Shown here: positions 7,671 through 14,741 of the stretch, one piece after another
Layout: the number at the start of each line of letters is the position of its first letter
How positions within the stretch are numbered: position 1 is the stretch's first letter
Source of the DNA: an uncultured Bacilli bacterium
GTDB lineage: Bacteria; Bacillota_I; Bacilli_A; RF39; UBA660
Direction of reading: 5' to 3'
Assembly (NCBI GenBank): GCA_947632275.1
Contig: CANROR010000012.1
Coordinates: forward strand, 1 to 24,206
DNA: 24,206 nt
Notes under the pieces: model-generated
Seen by the model: only the letters and a program-made list of their open reading frames with translations
Databases searched by the model: none
Told to the model about the DNA's origin: nothing
Made by a program: the position numbers and the translations under genes

Positions 7671-8240
7671 TTATTCTCCATAATAAACATATATTTTTAG
7701 CTTTTCATTTTGATCATCGTGATTGGCTAAAACATAATAATTATTTTCTTTAGTATTAACATTAAGCACATAATAATCATTTTTGGCATATTCTTTTTGA
7801 CTAATAACATTAGCATTTTCATCATAATAAGTTAAATCCAAAGAATTAATTCGATTCGGAATATAAAAAGCCGCTTCAATTTCTTTTACTTTTTCTTCTA
7901 AATCATTGGCATTATTAATTAAAATATAATACGTATCTAATTGTTCATTATATTTCACGGTATAAGCTTCATTATTTAATAAGCGCAAATGCCACCCCAT
8001 GGTAAAAACCATATATAAACCTATACCTAAAACAATTAAAATCGAAAAAATGCGGAAAAAAATATTATTTTTAAGCCAATCGCCCGTCAAAAAATCATGA
8101 AGCCAATCAAGTTTTTCTAAAATAACAACAAAAATATTTTTCTTTATTTGTTTTTTATCGGTAGAGGTAAATTTATAACCACATTTTACGCAATAATTGG
8201 CTTTATTTAAATTTTTCTTGCAACACTTACAACACTTCAC
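7671..8240 (-). CDS. Zinc-ribbon, single-pass membrane protein of unknown function
   Basis: I do not recognise the family. From a GTG start at 8240 it has 189 aa. It opens with a zinc ribbon (MKCCKCCKKN, then C17 and C20 in YCVKCGYKF). An amphipathic stretch LEKLDWLHDFLTGDWL follows, then a transmembrane helix at about 60-80 (FFRIFSILIVLGIGLYMVF). The outer domain of about 110 residues is rich in Tyr and Asn. No ATG is available. AGAGGTG lies 9 bases before GTG 8240, while the GTG at 8252 overlaps that Shine-Dalgarno sequence and is unlikely. The next gene has the same ribbon-plus-helix layout and starts four bases after this stop, so the two products may act together at the membrane. Confidence 0.78.
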   Translation of the reverse strand: MKCCKCCKKNLNKANYCVKCGYKFTSTDKKQIKKNIFVVILEKLDWLHDFLTGDWLKNNIFFRIFSILIVLGIGLYMVFTMGWHLRLLNNEAYTVKYNEQLDTYYILINNANDLEEKVKEIEAAFYIPNRINSLDLTYYDENANVISQKEYAKNDYYVLNVNTKENNYYVLANHDDQNEKLKIYVYYGE

Positions 8241-8271
8241 AACTACAAACACCTCTGATATTTATGAATAT

Positions 8272-8299
8272 AATATAACACATTTTTTCCATTCTGCAA
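8272..8299 (-). promoter_or_regulatory. Possible promoter of the zinc-ribbon membrane-protein operon
   Basis: On the minus strand TATATT (8272-8277) lies 16 bases from TTGCAG (8294-8299). The -10 box is good and the -35 box weak. It lies between the terminator of the upstream gene and the ribosome site, where a promoter is expected. Confidence 0.4.
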
Positions 8300-8309
8300 T
8301 CATTTAAAA

Positions 8310-8327
8310 GGGAAAAATATTATTCCC
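8310..8327. repeat. Interrupted 18-bp palindrome upstream of the zinc-ribbon operon
   Basis: The arms GGGAA and TTCCC enclose AAT/ATT, with one mismatched pair on each side. On the minus strand TTTT follows, so it may be a second weak terminator for the AAA+ gene. Its position just upstream of the presumed -35 box would also suit an operator. I cannot separate the two. Confidence 0.4.
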
Positions 8328-8329
8328 CC

Positions 8330-8357
8330 AAAAGAAAAGTAACTAACTAGTTACTTT
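8330..8357 (-). terminator. Terminator of the Clp-like AAA+ gene
   Basis: A perfect 9-bp stem (8336-8344 with 8349-8357) with a 4-nt loop is followed on the minus strand by TCTTTT. The stop codon (8351-8353) is inside the stem. Confidence 0.7.
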
Positions 8358-10330
8358 AAAGAATAAGCATTAGGAAATTTTAAGATGCGCGATTGATTTT
8401 CTTTTTTCACCAGATTTAAAGTCTTTTGTAATTCGTAAATAATTCTATTTTTATATACATCACTTACATCTTTTACCATATTCATGCCGGTGAAAATATC
8501 ATCATACGTTACTTCTTCGTGATTATTATAAGCGGCCACCGCGAAAATATTTTCTAAAACATCTAAAACAAAATCCGGATTTTTCCGCGTACTATAAAAA
8601 GCTTGTTTTTTGGAATCCGTTAAAGCAATTAAAGATTCAAAAATAATATTTTCATTGTAAACGCCAAAGTTAAAATTAATTCTGTAATGGTTTGTTAATT
8701 CCGTGATTTTGGCCAAAACAATTTTCTTTAAAACTTCGGAATTAGGTTCGGCAATAGTTTCCACAATAAAGCGGCGACTAAAAGCGGCATCGCGAGCAAT
8801 AAATTTATCATATTCCCGAATAGTAGTATCCCCGATTATTTTAATTTCGCCACTGGATAAATAAGGTTTTAACATATTCATTAAATCAAAGGAAGAATCG
8901 GCCGAATCCCCCAAACCTTTAACCGTATGAATTTCTTCAAAATATAAAATTAAATTAGGGTTATTTTTGGCTTCATCAATTATTTGTTTAACTCTTTTTT
9001 CAAAATCGCCCCGATATTTAGTGCCCGAGATTAAACTTTGTAAATCAATTTGGACAATTTCCCTATTTTTAAGTAAATTAGGAACATTGGCATTTTTAAT
9101 ATCATTAGCCAATCCTTTAACTAAAGCCGTTTTACCAACGCCTGCTTCGCCAATTAAAATTACTGATTTACTTTTTAATAAATCTAGTTTCAATTCTTTT
9201 AGTTCTGCTTCCCTACCAACGGCCGGATCAAAAGCATAGGTTTTATCCGTTAACCACGTGCCAAATTCGACTAAAGCTTTTCCTTTATTTTTATTTTTAG
9301 AAGCATTATTACTTGATTTTAAATTAATCGGTTTTAATGGTTTTTCACTATCATAAGATTTTTTAACGGATTTTTGTTCATTACTAAATTCAGTTAATTT
9401 TAAATTAATTATTTTTTCTAAGCGATTAATTAATTGAAGCGAAAAAAGCGAATCAAAAATAGTATTTAAATGGTGATCTAACCACATATTATCCGGATTT
9501 TCAATTAATTTATAAAAAGCTACATAAATGCCATTTTGAGCCATGAATTCTTGCGAAAAATTATCTTCGATATTTATGGATATATCGTTAATTAAAGCTT
9601 CAAATTTTCCTAAATTATCTTGTAAATAAGAAGGTGATACCGCTTTAACTAAATTGGAAGTTTTAAAATATGTAAATATTCTGGTAGCTTCTTCTTGCGA
9701 AAAAACCGATGTACAATTAACGCCGGCAAGAAATAAAGCAATTTTTTCTTTTTCGGCAAATTCACTATTTTCTAAAATTTTATAATAGGATAAAGTAATA
9801 TATAAATATTCTTGCATCGCGGCATTTAAAGATTTAATATAATCCGGATAGACAATTTTTTCTTCCTCTACCATTTGGCTTTTTTGTAAAGATTCATAAG
9901 CTTTATCTAAAATGCTAACATAAGAAATTTTTAAAGCATTCAATAAATTCATTGTATCTTCTTGGTTTAAAACTTTATATAAAATAAGATCAATAGTCAA
10001 ATCATTAGGATGAGCTTTTTTTAAATCTAGAACTTGTATATTTATTAAAAAGTTTACTAACTTTAATAATATTTTATCTTTATCATACTTAGGATTTAAA
10101 TCTAATTCCGCAGGCAAATCAAAAAATTCTATAATTTCTTCATTATCTTTAAAAGTAAAAGGATTAACTCTTAAATCTTCTTGATAATAAACTCCACTGA
10201 TAAGTAAACTATAATTTATTTTTTCTTTTTCCTTAAGATAAGGTTTAGTTAGTTCTAAATGATGGTAGATTCTTACGGCTTGATTCAAAAAATTTTGGAC
10301 ATTTTGATTAATAAACTTTTGATAATCCAT
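8351..10330 (-). CDS. Clp-like AAA+ ATPase with a single D1-type ring and novel N-terminal half
   Basis: From the ATG at 10330 it has 659 aa. Residues about 365-630 form one AAA+ module of the ClpA/ClpB/ClpC D1 type: VGREAEL, Walker A GEAGVGKT (394-401), pore-loop segment GTKYRGDFE (436-444), Walker B ILYFEEIHT (E465, E466), sensor-1 region GDTTIREY (500-507) and arginine fingers in FSRRF (R519, R520). Typical Clp proteins have DE in Walker B; here it is EE. There is no second AAA+ ring. The first 330 residues or so are helical, resemble no domain I can name with confidence, and contain a diverged internal repeat. A Lys/Asn/Ser linker (about 320-350) joins the halves. The TTG at 10348 falls in the promoter -10 box, and AGAGGGAAG precedes 10330, so 10330 is the start. 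It is monocistronic between two terminators. I infer an ATP-driven remodelling role; no protease partner is adjacent. Confidence 0.88.
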   Translation of the reverse strand: MDYQKFINQNVQNFLNQAVRIYHHLELTKPYLKEKEKINYSLLISGVYYQEDLRVNPFTFKDNEEIIEFFDLPAELDLNPKYDKDKILLKLVNFLINIQVLDLKKAHPNDLTIDLILYKVLNQEDTMNLLNALKISYVSILDKAYESLQKSQMVEEEKIVYPDYIKSLNAAMQEYLYITLSYYKILENSEFAEKEKIALFLAGVNCTSVFSQEEATRIFTYFKTSNLVKAVSPSYLQDNLGKFEALINDISINIEDNFSQEFMAQNGIYVAFYKLIENPDNMWLDHHLNTIFDSLFSLQLINRLEKIINLKLTEFSNEQKSVKKSYDSEKPLKPINLKSSNNASKNKNKGKALVEFGTWLTDKTYAFDPAVGREAELKELKLDLLKSKSVILIGEAGVGKTALVKGLANDIKNANVPNLLKNREIVQIDLQSLISGTKYRGDFEKRVKQIIDEAKNNPNLILYFEEIHTVKGLGDSADSSFDLMNMLKPYLSSGEIKIIGDTTIREYDKFIARDAAFSRRFIVETIAEPNSEVLKKIVLAKITELTNHYRINFNFGVYNENIIFESLIALTDSKKQAFYSTRKNPDFVLDVLENIFAVAAYNNHEEVTYDDIFTGMNMVKDVSDVYKNRIIYELQKTLNLVKKENQSRILKFPNAYSLK

Positions 10331-10347
10331 AATCTTCCCTCTTTTCA

Positions 10348-10375
10348 ATAATATTTATATTATCATAAAAGTCAA
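10348..10375 (-). promoter_or_regulatory. Promoter of the Clp-like AAA+ gene
   Basis: On the minus strand TTGACT (10370-10375) and TATTAT (10348-10353) are separated by 16 bases, each matching the consensus at five of six positions. The start of transcription near 10341 leaves a very short leader before the ribosome site. Confidence 0.75.
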
Positions 10376-10385
10376 AAATTGCAAT

Positions 10386-10408
10386 AAAAAACCAGTTTTG
10401 CTAAACTG
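10386..10408 (-). terminator. Terminator of the yqeH-mutL-DUF177-rpmF operon
   Basis: CAGTTT (10393-10398) pairs with AAACTG (10403-10408) around a 4-nt loop, followed on the minus strand by G and six T. It lies immediately after the rpmF stop at 10410. Confidence 0.8.
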
Positions 10409-10409
10409 A

Positions 10410-10598
10410 TTAATCTTCTTTTTCTTCTACTTTGATTACTTCTTCACCTTTGTAGTAACCGCATTTAGTACAAGCTCTATGTGGTCTTAAAGTTGCTCCA
10501 CATTTTGGGCAACTAGTTAAAGCACCAACACTTTTCTTTAAATGCGTCCGACGCATTCTTTTTTTAGTTTTACTTGTTCTTCGAAAAGGAACAGCCAT
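10410..10598 (-). CDS. rpmF: 50S ribosomal protein L32 (bL32), zinc-binding form
   Basis: bL32 is a structural protein of the large ribosomal subunit. The 62 aa start with the family signature MAVPFRRTSKTKKRMRRTH and contain two CxxC pairs (C30/C33, C43/C46), so this is the zinc-ribbon form rather than the cysteine-free paralogue. It follows a YceD/DUF177 gene, a classical bacterial pairing. A strong ribosome site (AAAGGTGG) precedes the ATG. It is the last gene of its operon, with a terminator immediately downstream. Confidence 0.97.
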   Translation of the reverse strand: MAVPFRRTSKTKKRMRRTHLKKSVGALTSCPKCGATLRPHRACTKCGYYKGEEVIKVEEKED

Positions 10599-10634
10599 AA
10601 GTTTTCACCACCTTTAAATTTTTTCTTTTTATTC

Positions 10635-11045
10635 TTAACTATTTAATTCCCAACCTTTACCTTGCATCTTCAAACCCGAATTAAGAGTTTTACTGATGGG
10701 AACTTCCAATACAATATTTTGCCATAAAATTTCATTTATATCAAGGGTATTTTGATTATTTTTCGTTAATTTTGCAAAATTTTCGTCATTTTCGTTATAA
10801 ATTTCGTTGATATCAAAGGCAAAATCATGGGTAATTTCTTCTAAAGTAATGGCATCATCTAAATACATAGTACCCGTTACGTGCAAATTAATTTCAATTT
10901 CTTCACTTAAAGTATATTTTAAATAGCCTTTAATTTTGACATTTTCTAATCTTTTAATTAGTTTCGAATCGATATTTTCCAACTTTACTTCGGTATCTAA
11001 ATCTAGGCGATTCATATTATAAAGTTTAGCTAAGTTTATTTCCAT
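10635..11045 (-). CDS. YceD/DUF177 family protein
   Basis: Members of this family sit next to rpmF across bacteria and have been linked to 23S rRNA or large-subunit assembly. The 136 aa contain the typical core of alternating strands (IKGYLKYTLSEEIEINLHVTGTMYLDD) and a C-terminal segment IVLEVPISKTL. The usual Cys pair after the VP motif in many Gram-positive homologues is absent here. Its ATG directly follows the mutL stop (TAAATG), with AGGAGG in the end of mutL, so translation is coupled. The assignment rests mainly on the VP segment, the size and the rpmF neighbour. Confidence 0.82.
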   Translation of the reverse strand: MEINLAKLYNMNRLDLDTEVKLENIDSKLIKRLENVKIKGYLKYTLSEEIEINLHVTGTMYLDDAITLEEITHDFAFDINEIYNENDENFAKLTKNNQNTLDINEILWQNIVLEVPISKTLNSGLKMQGKGWELNS

Positions 11046-12812
11046 TTACATTACCCTCCTAAACATTTTTTCGAGTTCATAAGTTGAATATTTCATAATT
11101 GATGGCCGACCATGACAACAATTATAAGGATTATCACATTTCATTAAATCATCGAGCAGTTTTTCCATTTCCGTTTGGGATAAATCTTCGTTAGCCTTCA
11201 CACTCATCTTACAAGAAACCATTTTGGCCATGCTATCTAAAAATTTATCTTTATCAAATTTTTGCTCTTTGCTAATAACTAAATCAACGATTGAGCGAAT
11301 ACTTTCTTCTTCGTACCCTTCTTTTAGCCAAGTTGGATGACTTTTGACAACAATTGTATTAATGCCAAATTCTTCAATCCCAAATCCCAGTTCCTCTAAA
11401 GTACTTTTTCTTTCCATAAAGGTTAAATAATCCGCGGCATTCATTTCAATCGGAAAAGGAACTAACATATTTGTTACTTTAACTTCGGCATCGTGAAATT
11501 TTTGCTTAATCATTTCGTAATTGACGCGTTCATGGGCCGCATGTTGATCTAAGATATACATATTACCTGCATCTTCGGCGATAATATAAGTTCGATGGAC
11601 TTGGCCAATTGGATTAAGTTTTAAATGCTTAAATTCTTCATTTTTAACATTTTCTTCATTTTTACTTTCAGAAAGTTGAACCGGGATTCGATCTAAATCT
11701 AATACCATTTGTTCATTTTGGGTATTGGCCTTTTCATCTTCATCCTTTTTTATGCATTCACTTTGATAGATTTCAAAATCATTTTTAATTTCGTTTTTTT
11801 CTTCTTCATAAAGAGCATTAGGGATGAGTAAATTATCGTATAAGGTATCTTTAATGGTGCGATATAGTAAATTAGTTAAACTATCAATTTTACTCATTTT
11901 AATATCTTGTTTCGTCGGATGAATATTGACATCAACTAAAGTCGGATCAACATTGATATTAATGACAACCACTGGGTAAAAGCCTTCGTGTTTATAAGTG
12001 TTATAAGCATCATTAATGGCTCGATTGATATCATTATTCCGGACAATTCGGCCATTGACGATCGTATGCATATGATTACGATTTTTCTTTAAAATGCTTG
12101 GTTTAGCAATAAAACCATTTATTTCAAAATCATCATCAAAAGCTTTAATGGGAAGCATATTGGCAGAAACATTTAAACCATAGATTTCATGAATGGTTTT
12201 AAGAAGATTGCCTGAACCACTCGTTTTTAATAAGACTTTATCGTTATTCGTTAAACTTAAAGCAATTTCGGGCCGTGATAAAGCAAGACGCTCTAAAAAC
12301 TGTAACGAATTATTACATTCGGTTACTTCACTTTTTAAATATTTAAGGCGGGCCGGCGTATTAAAAAATAAATTAGTTACGGTAAAACTGGTTCCTTTAC
12401 GGGCTTCACTGGCCGTGACTTCTAAAATTTCGCCACCTTTAATATGAACGCGAGTCCCGACTTCCCCTTCACTAGTCTCTAAAATTACTTCGGCGACACT
12501 CGCAATTGAGGCTAAAGCCTCACCGCGGAAGCCTAAAGTTTCAATAAAAAATAAATCATCAGCTTTATATATTTTACTCGTGGCATGACGAGCAAAGGCT
12601 AAAACGGCATCTTCTTTATCCATCCCTTGCCCATTATCGACGACTTTAATTTCGGCGATGCCCCCGTTTACTAAACTGACCTTAATATTCGTAGCCTTCG
12701 CATCAATCGCATTTTCGACAAGTTCTTTCACGATCGAAGCACATTTTTCAATGACTTCGCCGGCGGCAATCATATTGGCCATATTTTCATTCATTACTCT
12801 TATTTTACTCAT
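11046..12812 (-). CDS. mutL: DNA mismatch repair endonuclease MutL
   Basis: MutL couples mismatch recognition by MutS to strand incision and removal. The 588 aa have the N-terminal GHKL ATPase: KELVENAIDA (likely catalytic E30, N34), DNGQGM (59-64), GFRGEAL (94-100), then a transducer domain. A low-complexity linker (about 335-395) leads to the C-terminal domain, which keeps the endonuclease motifs DQHAAHERVNYE (422-433), SCKMSVKA (from 533) and CCHGRP (565-570). It should therefore be a nicking MutL, as in bacteria without MutH. The start overlaps the yqeH stop by 8 bases and has a perfect AGGAGG inside yqeH. No mutS lies in the window. Confidence 0.96.
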   Translation of the reverse strand: MSKIRVMNENMANMIAAGEVIEKCASIVKELVENAIDAKATNIKVSLVNGGIAEIKVVDNGQGMDKEDAVLAFARHATSKIYKADDLFFIETLGFRGEALASIASVAEVILETSEGEVGTRVHIKGGEILEVTASEARKGTSFTVTNLFFNTPARLKYLKSEVTECNNSLQFLERLALSRPEIALSLTNNDKVLLKTSGSGNLLKTIHEIYGLNVSANMLPIKAFDDDFEINGFIAKPSILKKNRNHMHTIVNGRIVRNNDINRAINDAYNTYKHEGFYPVVVININVDPTLVDVNIHPTKQDIKMSKIDSLTNLLYRTIKDTLYDNLLIPNALYEEEKNEIKNDFEIYQSECIKKDEDEKANTQNEQMVLDLDRIPVQLSESKNEENVKNEEFKHLKLNPIGQVHRTYIIAEDAGNMYILDQHAAHERVNYEMIKQKFHDAEVKVTNMLVPFPIEMNAADYLTFMERKSTLEELGFGIEEFGINTIVVKSHPTWLKEGYEEESIRSIVDLVISKEQKFDKDKFLDSMAKMVSCKMSVKANEDLSQTEMEKLLDDLMKCDNPYNCCHGRPSIMKYSTYELEKMFRRVM

Positions 12813-13731
12813 GAATTCCTCCTACCAAAGATGGTCTTACTTCAATTAAATCCTCGTTAATATCTAAATTTAACGTACAGTTTTTCTTAATTAAAATAAA
12901 ACCCAAACCTTTAATAATTAAATCACTATTCTCGGACACCTTTACCTTTATTGGTAATTTATTTTCTTTAATTCTTCTTTTACTAATAACAATATCATTA
13001 TTAATAATAAAGGTAAAATTATTATCGACATCACTACTTATTTTATAATCTAAAACTTGTAAATAATATTTATTTAATAATTGATAAGAAATCGGTCTAA
13101 TTATTTTTTTTGGTACCCAAGAATCTAAGAAATTACGAGCTATAAAACCGGGAGTATCATACATATATGCTTCATCCATTTTAATTTTTATAAAATCTAG
13201 GGTCGTATTAGCATTTTTACTAACCGTTATTTGAGTTCCAGCCAAAGTATTAATTAAACTACTTTTACCTGTATTAGTAAAGCCACAGATAAAAACTTCC
13301 TTTTGCGTATTAATTATCTCTTTTAAAACATTAATATTTTCTTTAGTTTTACTACTAGTTAACATTACATCTTCTTTTATTTGATAAATTTCTTTGATTC
13401 TCTTAATTAAATTATCTTTTTTTAGATTTTTCGGAATTAGATCGGATTTCGTTATAACTAACATCTTGGGTTTCGTAATTTTTTGAAAAGTATTTATTAC
13501 TTCCTCATAAATATTTAAAAAATCGATCAAAAAAATCACAAATTGCGCCTTTTTGTTAATTTTATTTAAAATATTTTCATTGTCTAATTCTTTAGGGCTC
13601 GTAATTTGGGCCCCATAGTTTCTAATTTTAAAACAACGCATACAATAATCATTTTCCATTTTTGGCGTATATCCTTCTTGTAAAGGATTACTATCTTGTA
13701 AACTTAAGCCACAACCAAGACAAGTTTTCAT
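12805..13731 (-). CDS. yqeH: Circularly permuted GTPase YqeH (30S ribosome biogenesis)
   Basis: YqeH assists 30S subunit assembly. The 308 aa begin with a zinc finger (C4, C7, C30, C33). The G motifs then occur in permuted order: G4 TKSD (94-97), G5 SSKT (126-129), G1 GFTNTGKSS (150-158), G2 near NANTT, and G3 DTPG (192-195). A C-terminal beta-rich domain follows. It is somewhat shorter than the Bacillus protein. It is the first gene of an operon with mutL, DUF177 and rpmF, behind a clear promoter. yqeG lies directly upstream, as in Bacillus, but here a terminator separates the two. Confidence 0.94.
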   Translation of the reverse strand: MKTCLGCGLSLQDSNPLQEGYTPKMENDYCMRCFKIRNYGAQITSPKELDNENILNKINKKAQFVIFLIDFLNIYEEVINTFQKITKPKMLVITKSDLIPKNLKKDNLIKRIKEIYQIKEDVMLTSSKTKENINVLKEIINTQKEVFICGFTNTGKSSLINTLAGTQITVSKNANTTLDFIKIKMDEAYMYDTPGFIARNFLDSWVPKKIIRPISYQLLNKYYLQVLDYKISSDVDNNFTFIINNDIVISKRRIKENKLPIKVKVSENSDLIIKGLGFILIKKNCTLNLDINEDLIEVRPSLVGGIHE

Positions 13732-13755
13732 AATTCTTCCCTACTTCCTAAATTA

Positions 13756-13784
13756 ATTATACAATAAGATTAAGTCTTAGGCAA
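13756..13784 (-). promoter_or_regulatory. Promoter of yqeH-mutL-DUF177-rpmF
   Basis: On the minus strand a perfect TATAAT (13756-13761) lies 17 bases from TTGCCT (13779-13784). The -35 box overlaps the end of the T-tract of the yqeG terminator, so termination and initiation share a very compact spacer. Confidence 0.75.
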
Positions 13785-13815
13785 AAGAAAAACATAGCCT
13801 TAATTAGACTATGTT
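13783..13815 (-). terminator. Terminator of yqeG
   Basis: A 7-bp stem (13791-13797 with 13809-13815) with an 11-nt loop is followed on the minus strand by TTTCTTTTG. It lies 14 bases after the yqeG stop. Confidence 0.7.
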
Positions 13816-13828
13816 ACTAATAATTTAC

Positions 13829-14347
13829 TTAATCGTAATATTCGCCTTTAACTAATAATTTTTTCTTTTTTAATCTTTTTAATATTTTTTTTTCAAAAAA
13901 CCGATTAATACGCGTAGGTATAGGTTCAAAAGGAGCTAAGGAATTAACTAAAATGGAAGTAAAACCCATGCGGTTAGCCCCTAAAATATCGGTTAAAAGT
14001 TGATCGCCTAAACAAGCAATTTCATCTTCGGTGAAGTGATATAAATCCATAATTTTTTGGTATTTTTTCTTAAAAGGTTTCCGGCTACTAAAAGAGCAAT
14101 CAACATTTAATTTTTCTTTAAAGGGTCTTAATCTATTTTTCGTACTATTCGAAATAATAATTAATTTAAAATCATTACTTAAAACGGCAAATAAATCTTT
14201 AACTTTTTGGGTTGGTTCATTTATCGTATAAGGCACAAGGGTATTATCTAAATCAAATAGTAAACACTTAATGCCATTTTTTTTTAATTTTTTATAATCA
14301 ATGGTAAAGACACTTTGACCATATACATCGGGAATAAAATTATCCAT
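13829..14347 (-). CDS. yqeG: YqeG family HAD phosphatase
   Basis: This is a HAD-superfamily phosphatase of the YqeG/HAD-IIIA type; the in vivo substrate is not firmly known. The 172 aa contain motif I FDLDNT (D32 nucleophile, D34), motif II around ISNST (65-69), a Lys in RKPFKKK (motif III) and motif IV GDQLLTD (114-120). The C-terminus is strongly basic (KKILKRLKKKKLL), which may suit RNA or membrane contact. The ribosome site AGGAAGTGAG lies shortly before the ATG. The 25-base gap after the preceding gene contains two adjacent TATAAT-like boxes, so it may have its own promoter as well as readthrough. Confidence 0.93.
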   Translation of the reverse strand: MDNFIPDVYGQSVFTIDYKKLKKNGIKCLLFDLDNTLVPYTINEPTQKVKDLFAVLSNDFKLIIISNSTKNRLRPFKEKLNVDCSFSSRKPFKKKYQKIMDLYHFTEDEIACLGDQLLTDILGANRMGFTSILVNSLAPFEPIPTRINRFFEKKILKRLKKKKLLVKGEYYD

Positions 14348-14366
14348 TATCTCACTTCCTATTATA

Positions 14367-14395
14367 ATTATATCATGGTTTTATTTTTTGCTTAA
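14367..14395 (-). promoter_or_regulatory. Possible promoter of yqeG
   Basis: A perfect TATAAT (14367-14372) on the minus strand has TTAAGC 17 bases upstream, a weak -35 box inside the preceding gene. A second TATAAT follows directly (14361-14366). In such AT-rich DNA chance matches are common. Confidence 0.3.
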
Positions 14396-14741
14396 CTATT
14401 TTTGCATCCGTTTTAGGGAAATATTCTAACGCCAAACTAACATAAGCGGCGATTTCCTTAACGTCATTTATTCTTTTTAAAACCTCTTTAAAATCAACTT
14501 TATAAAAGTTAGCTATGGCAAAAGTTAAATATACTTCATTACTACCTTTAGTTAAAAGAAAACTGGCTATGGCATTATAAGGTAATTCATAAGCTAATTT
14601 TAAATAACTAATTTCTTCTTCTTTAAAATTTAGTTTTACATACGACCAAAAATCAGTTTTCGTTAAATACTTATATTTATTTTTGGCAAGCCAATTTTCT
14701 AAATAAAGTTTTTGCGATATTTCTAAGTCTTTATTTGGCAT
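14373..14741 (-). CDS. Small protein paralogous to the N-terminal domain of its MazG-like neighbour
   Basis: The family is unknown to me. The 122 aa are predicted helical. Residues 8-96 align without large gaps to residues 9-98 of the preceding gene product: KLYLE/KIYLE, NFKEEEISYLKLAYELPYNAIA against NFKPREAEYLIRAFSIPYLAIC, then a Y-x-V segment and KRINDV/NRIREV. It thus looks like a free-standing copy of that domain. The layout (an E-x-x-YL helix, a short PY motif, then a helix-turn-helix-like end) is loosely reminiscent of the C-terminal part of ImmA/IrrE proteins, without a metalloprotease motif; that link is speculative. The start overlaps the upstream gene by 11 bases and has only a weak ribosome site, so it probably depends on coupled translation. 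Confidence 0.75.
   Translation of the reverse strand: MPNKDLEISQKLYLENWLAKNKYKYLTKTDFWSYVKLNFKEEEISYLKLAYELPYNAIASFLLTKGSNEVYLTFAIANFYKVDFKEVLKRINDVKEIAAYVSLALEYFPKTDAKIVKQKIKP

Noticed and set aside
10331..10348. TTG start extending the AAA+ protein by six residues
   Set aside because: Coincides with the -10 box; the ATG at 10330 has a proper ribosome site.
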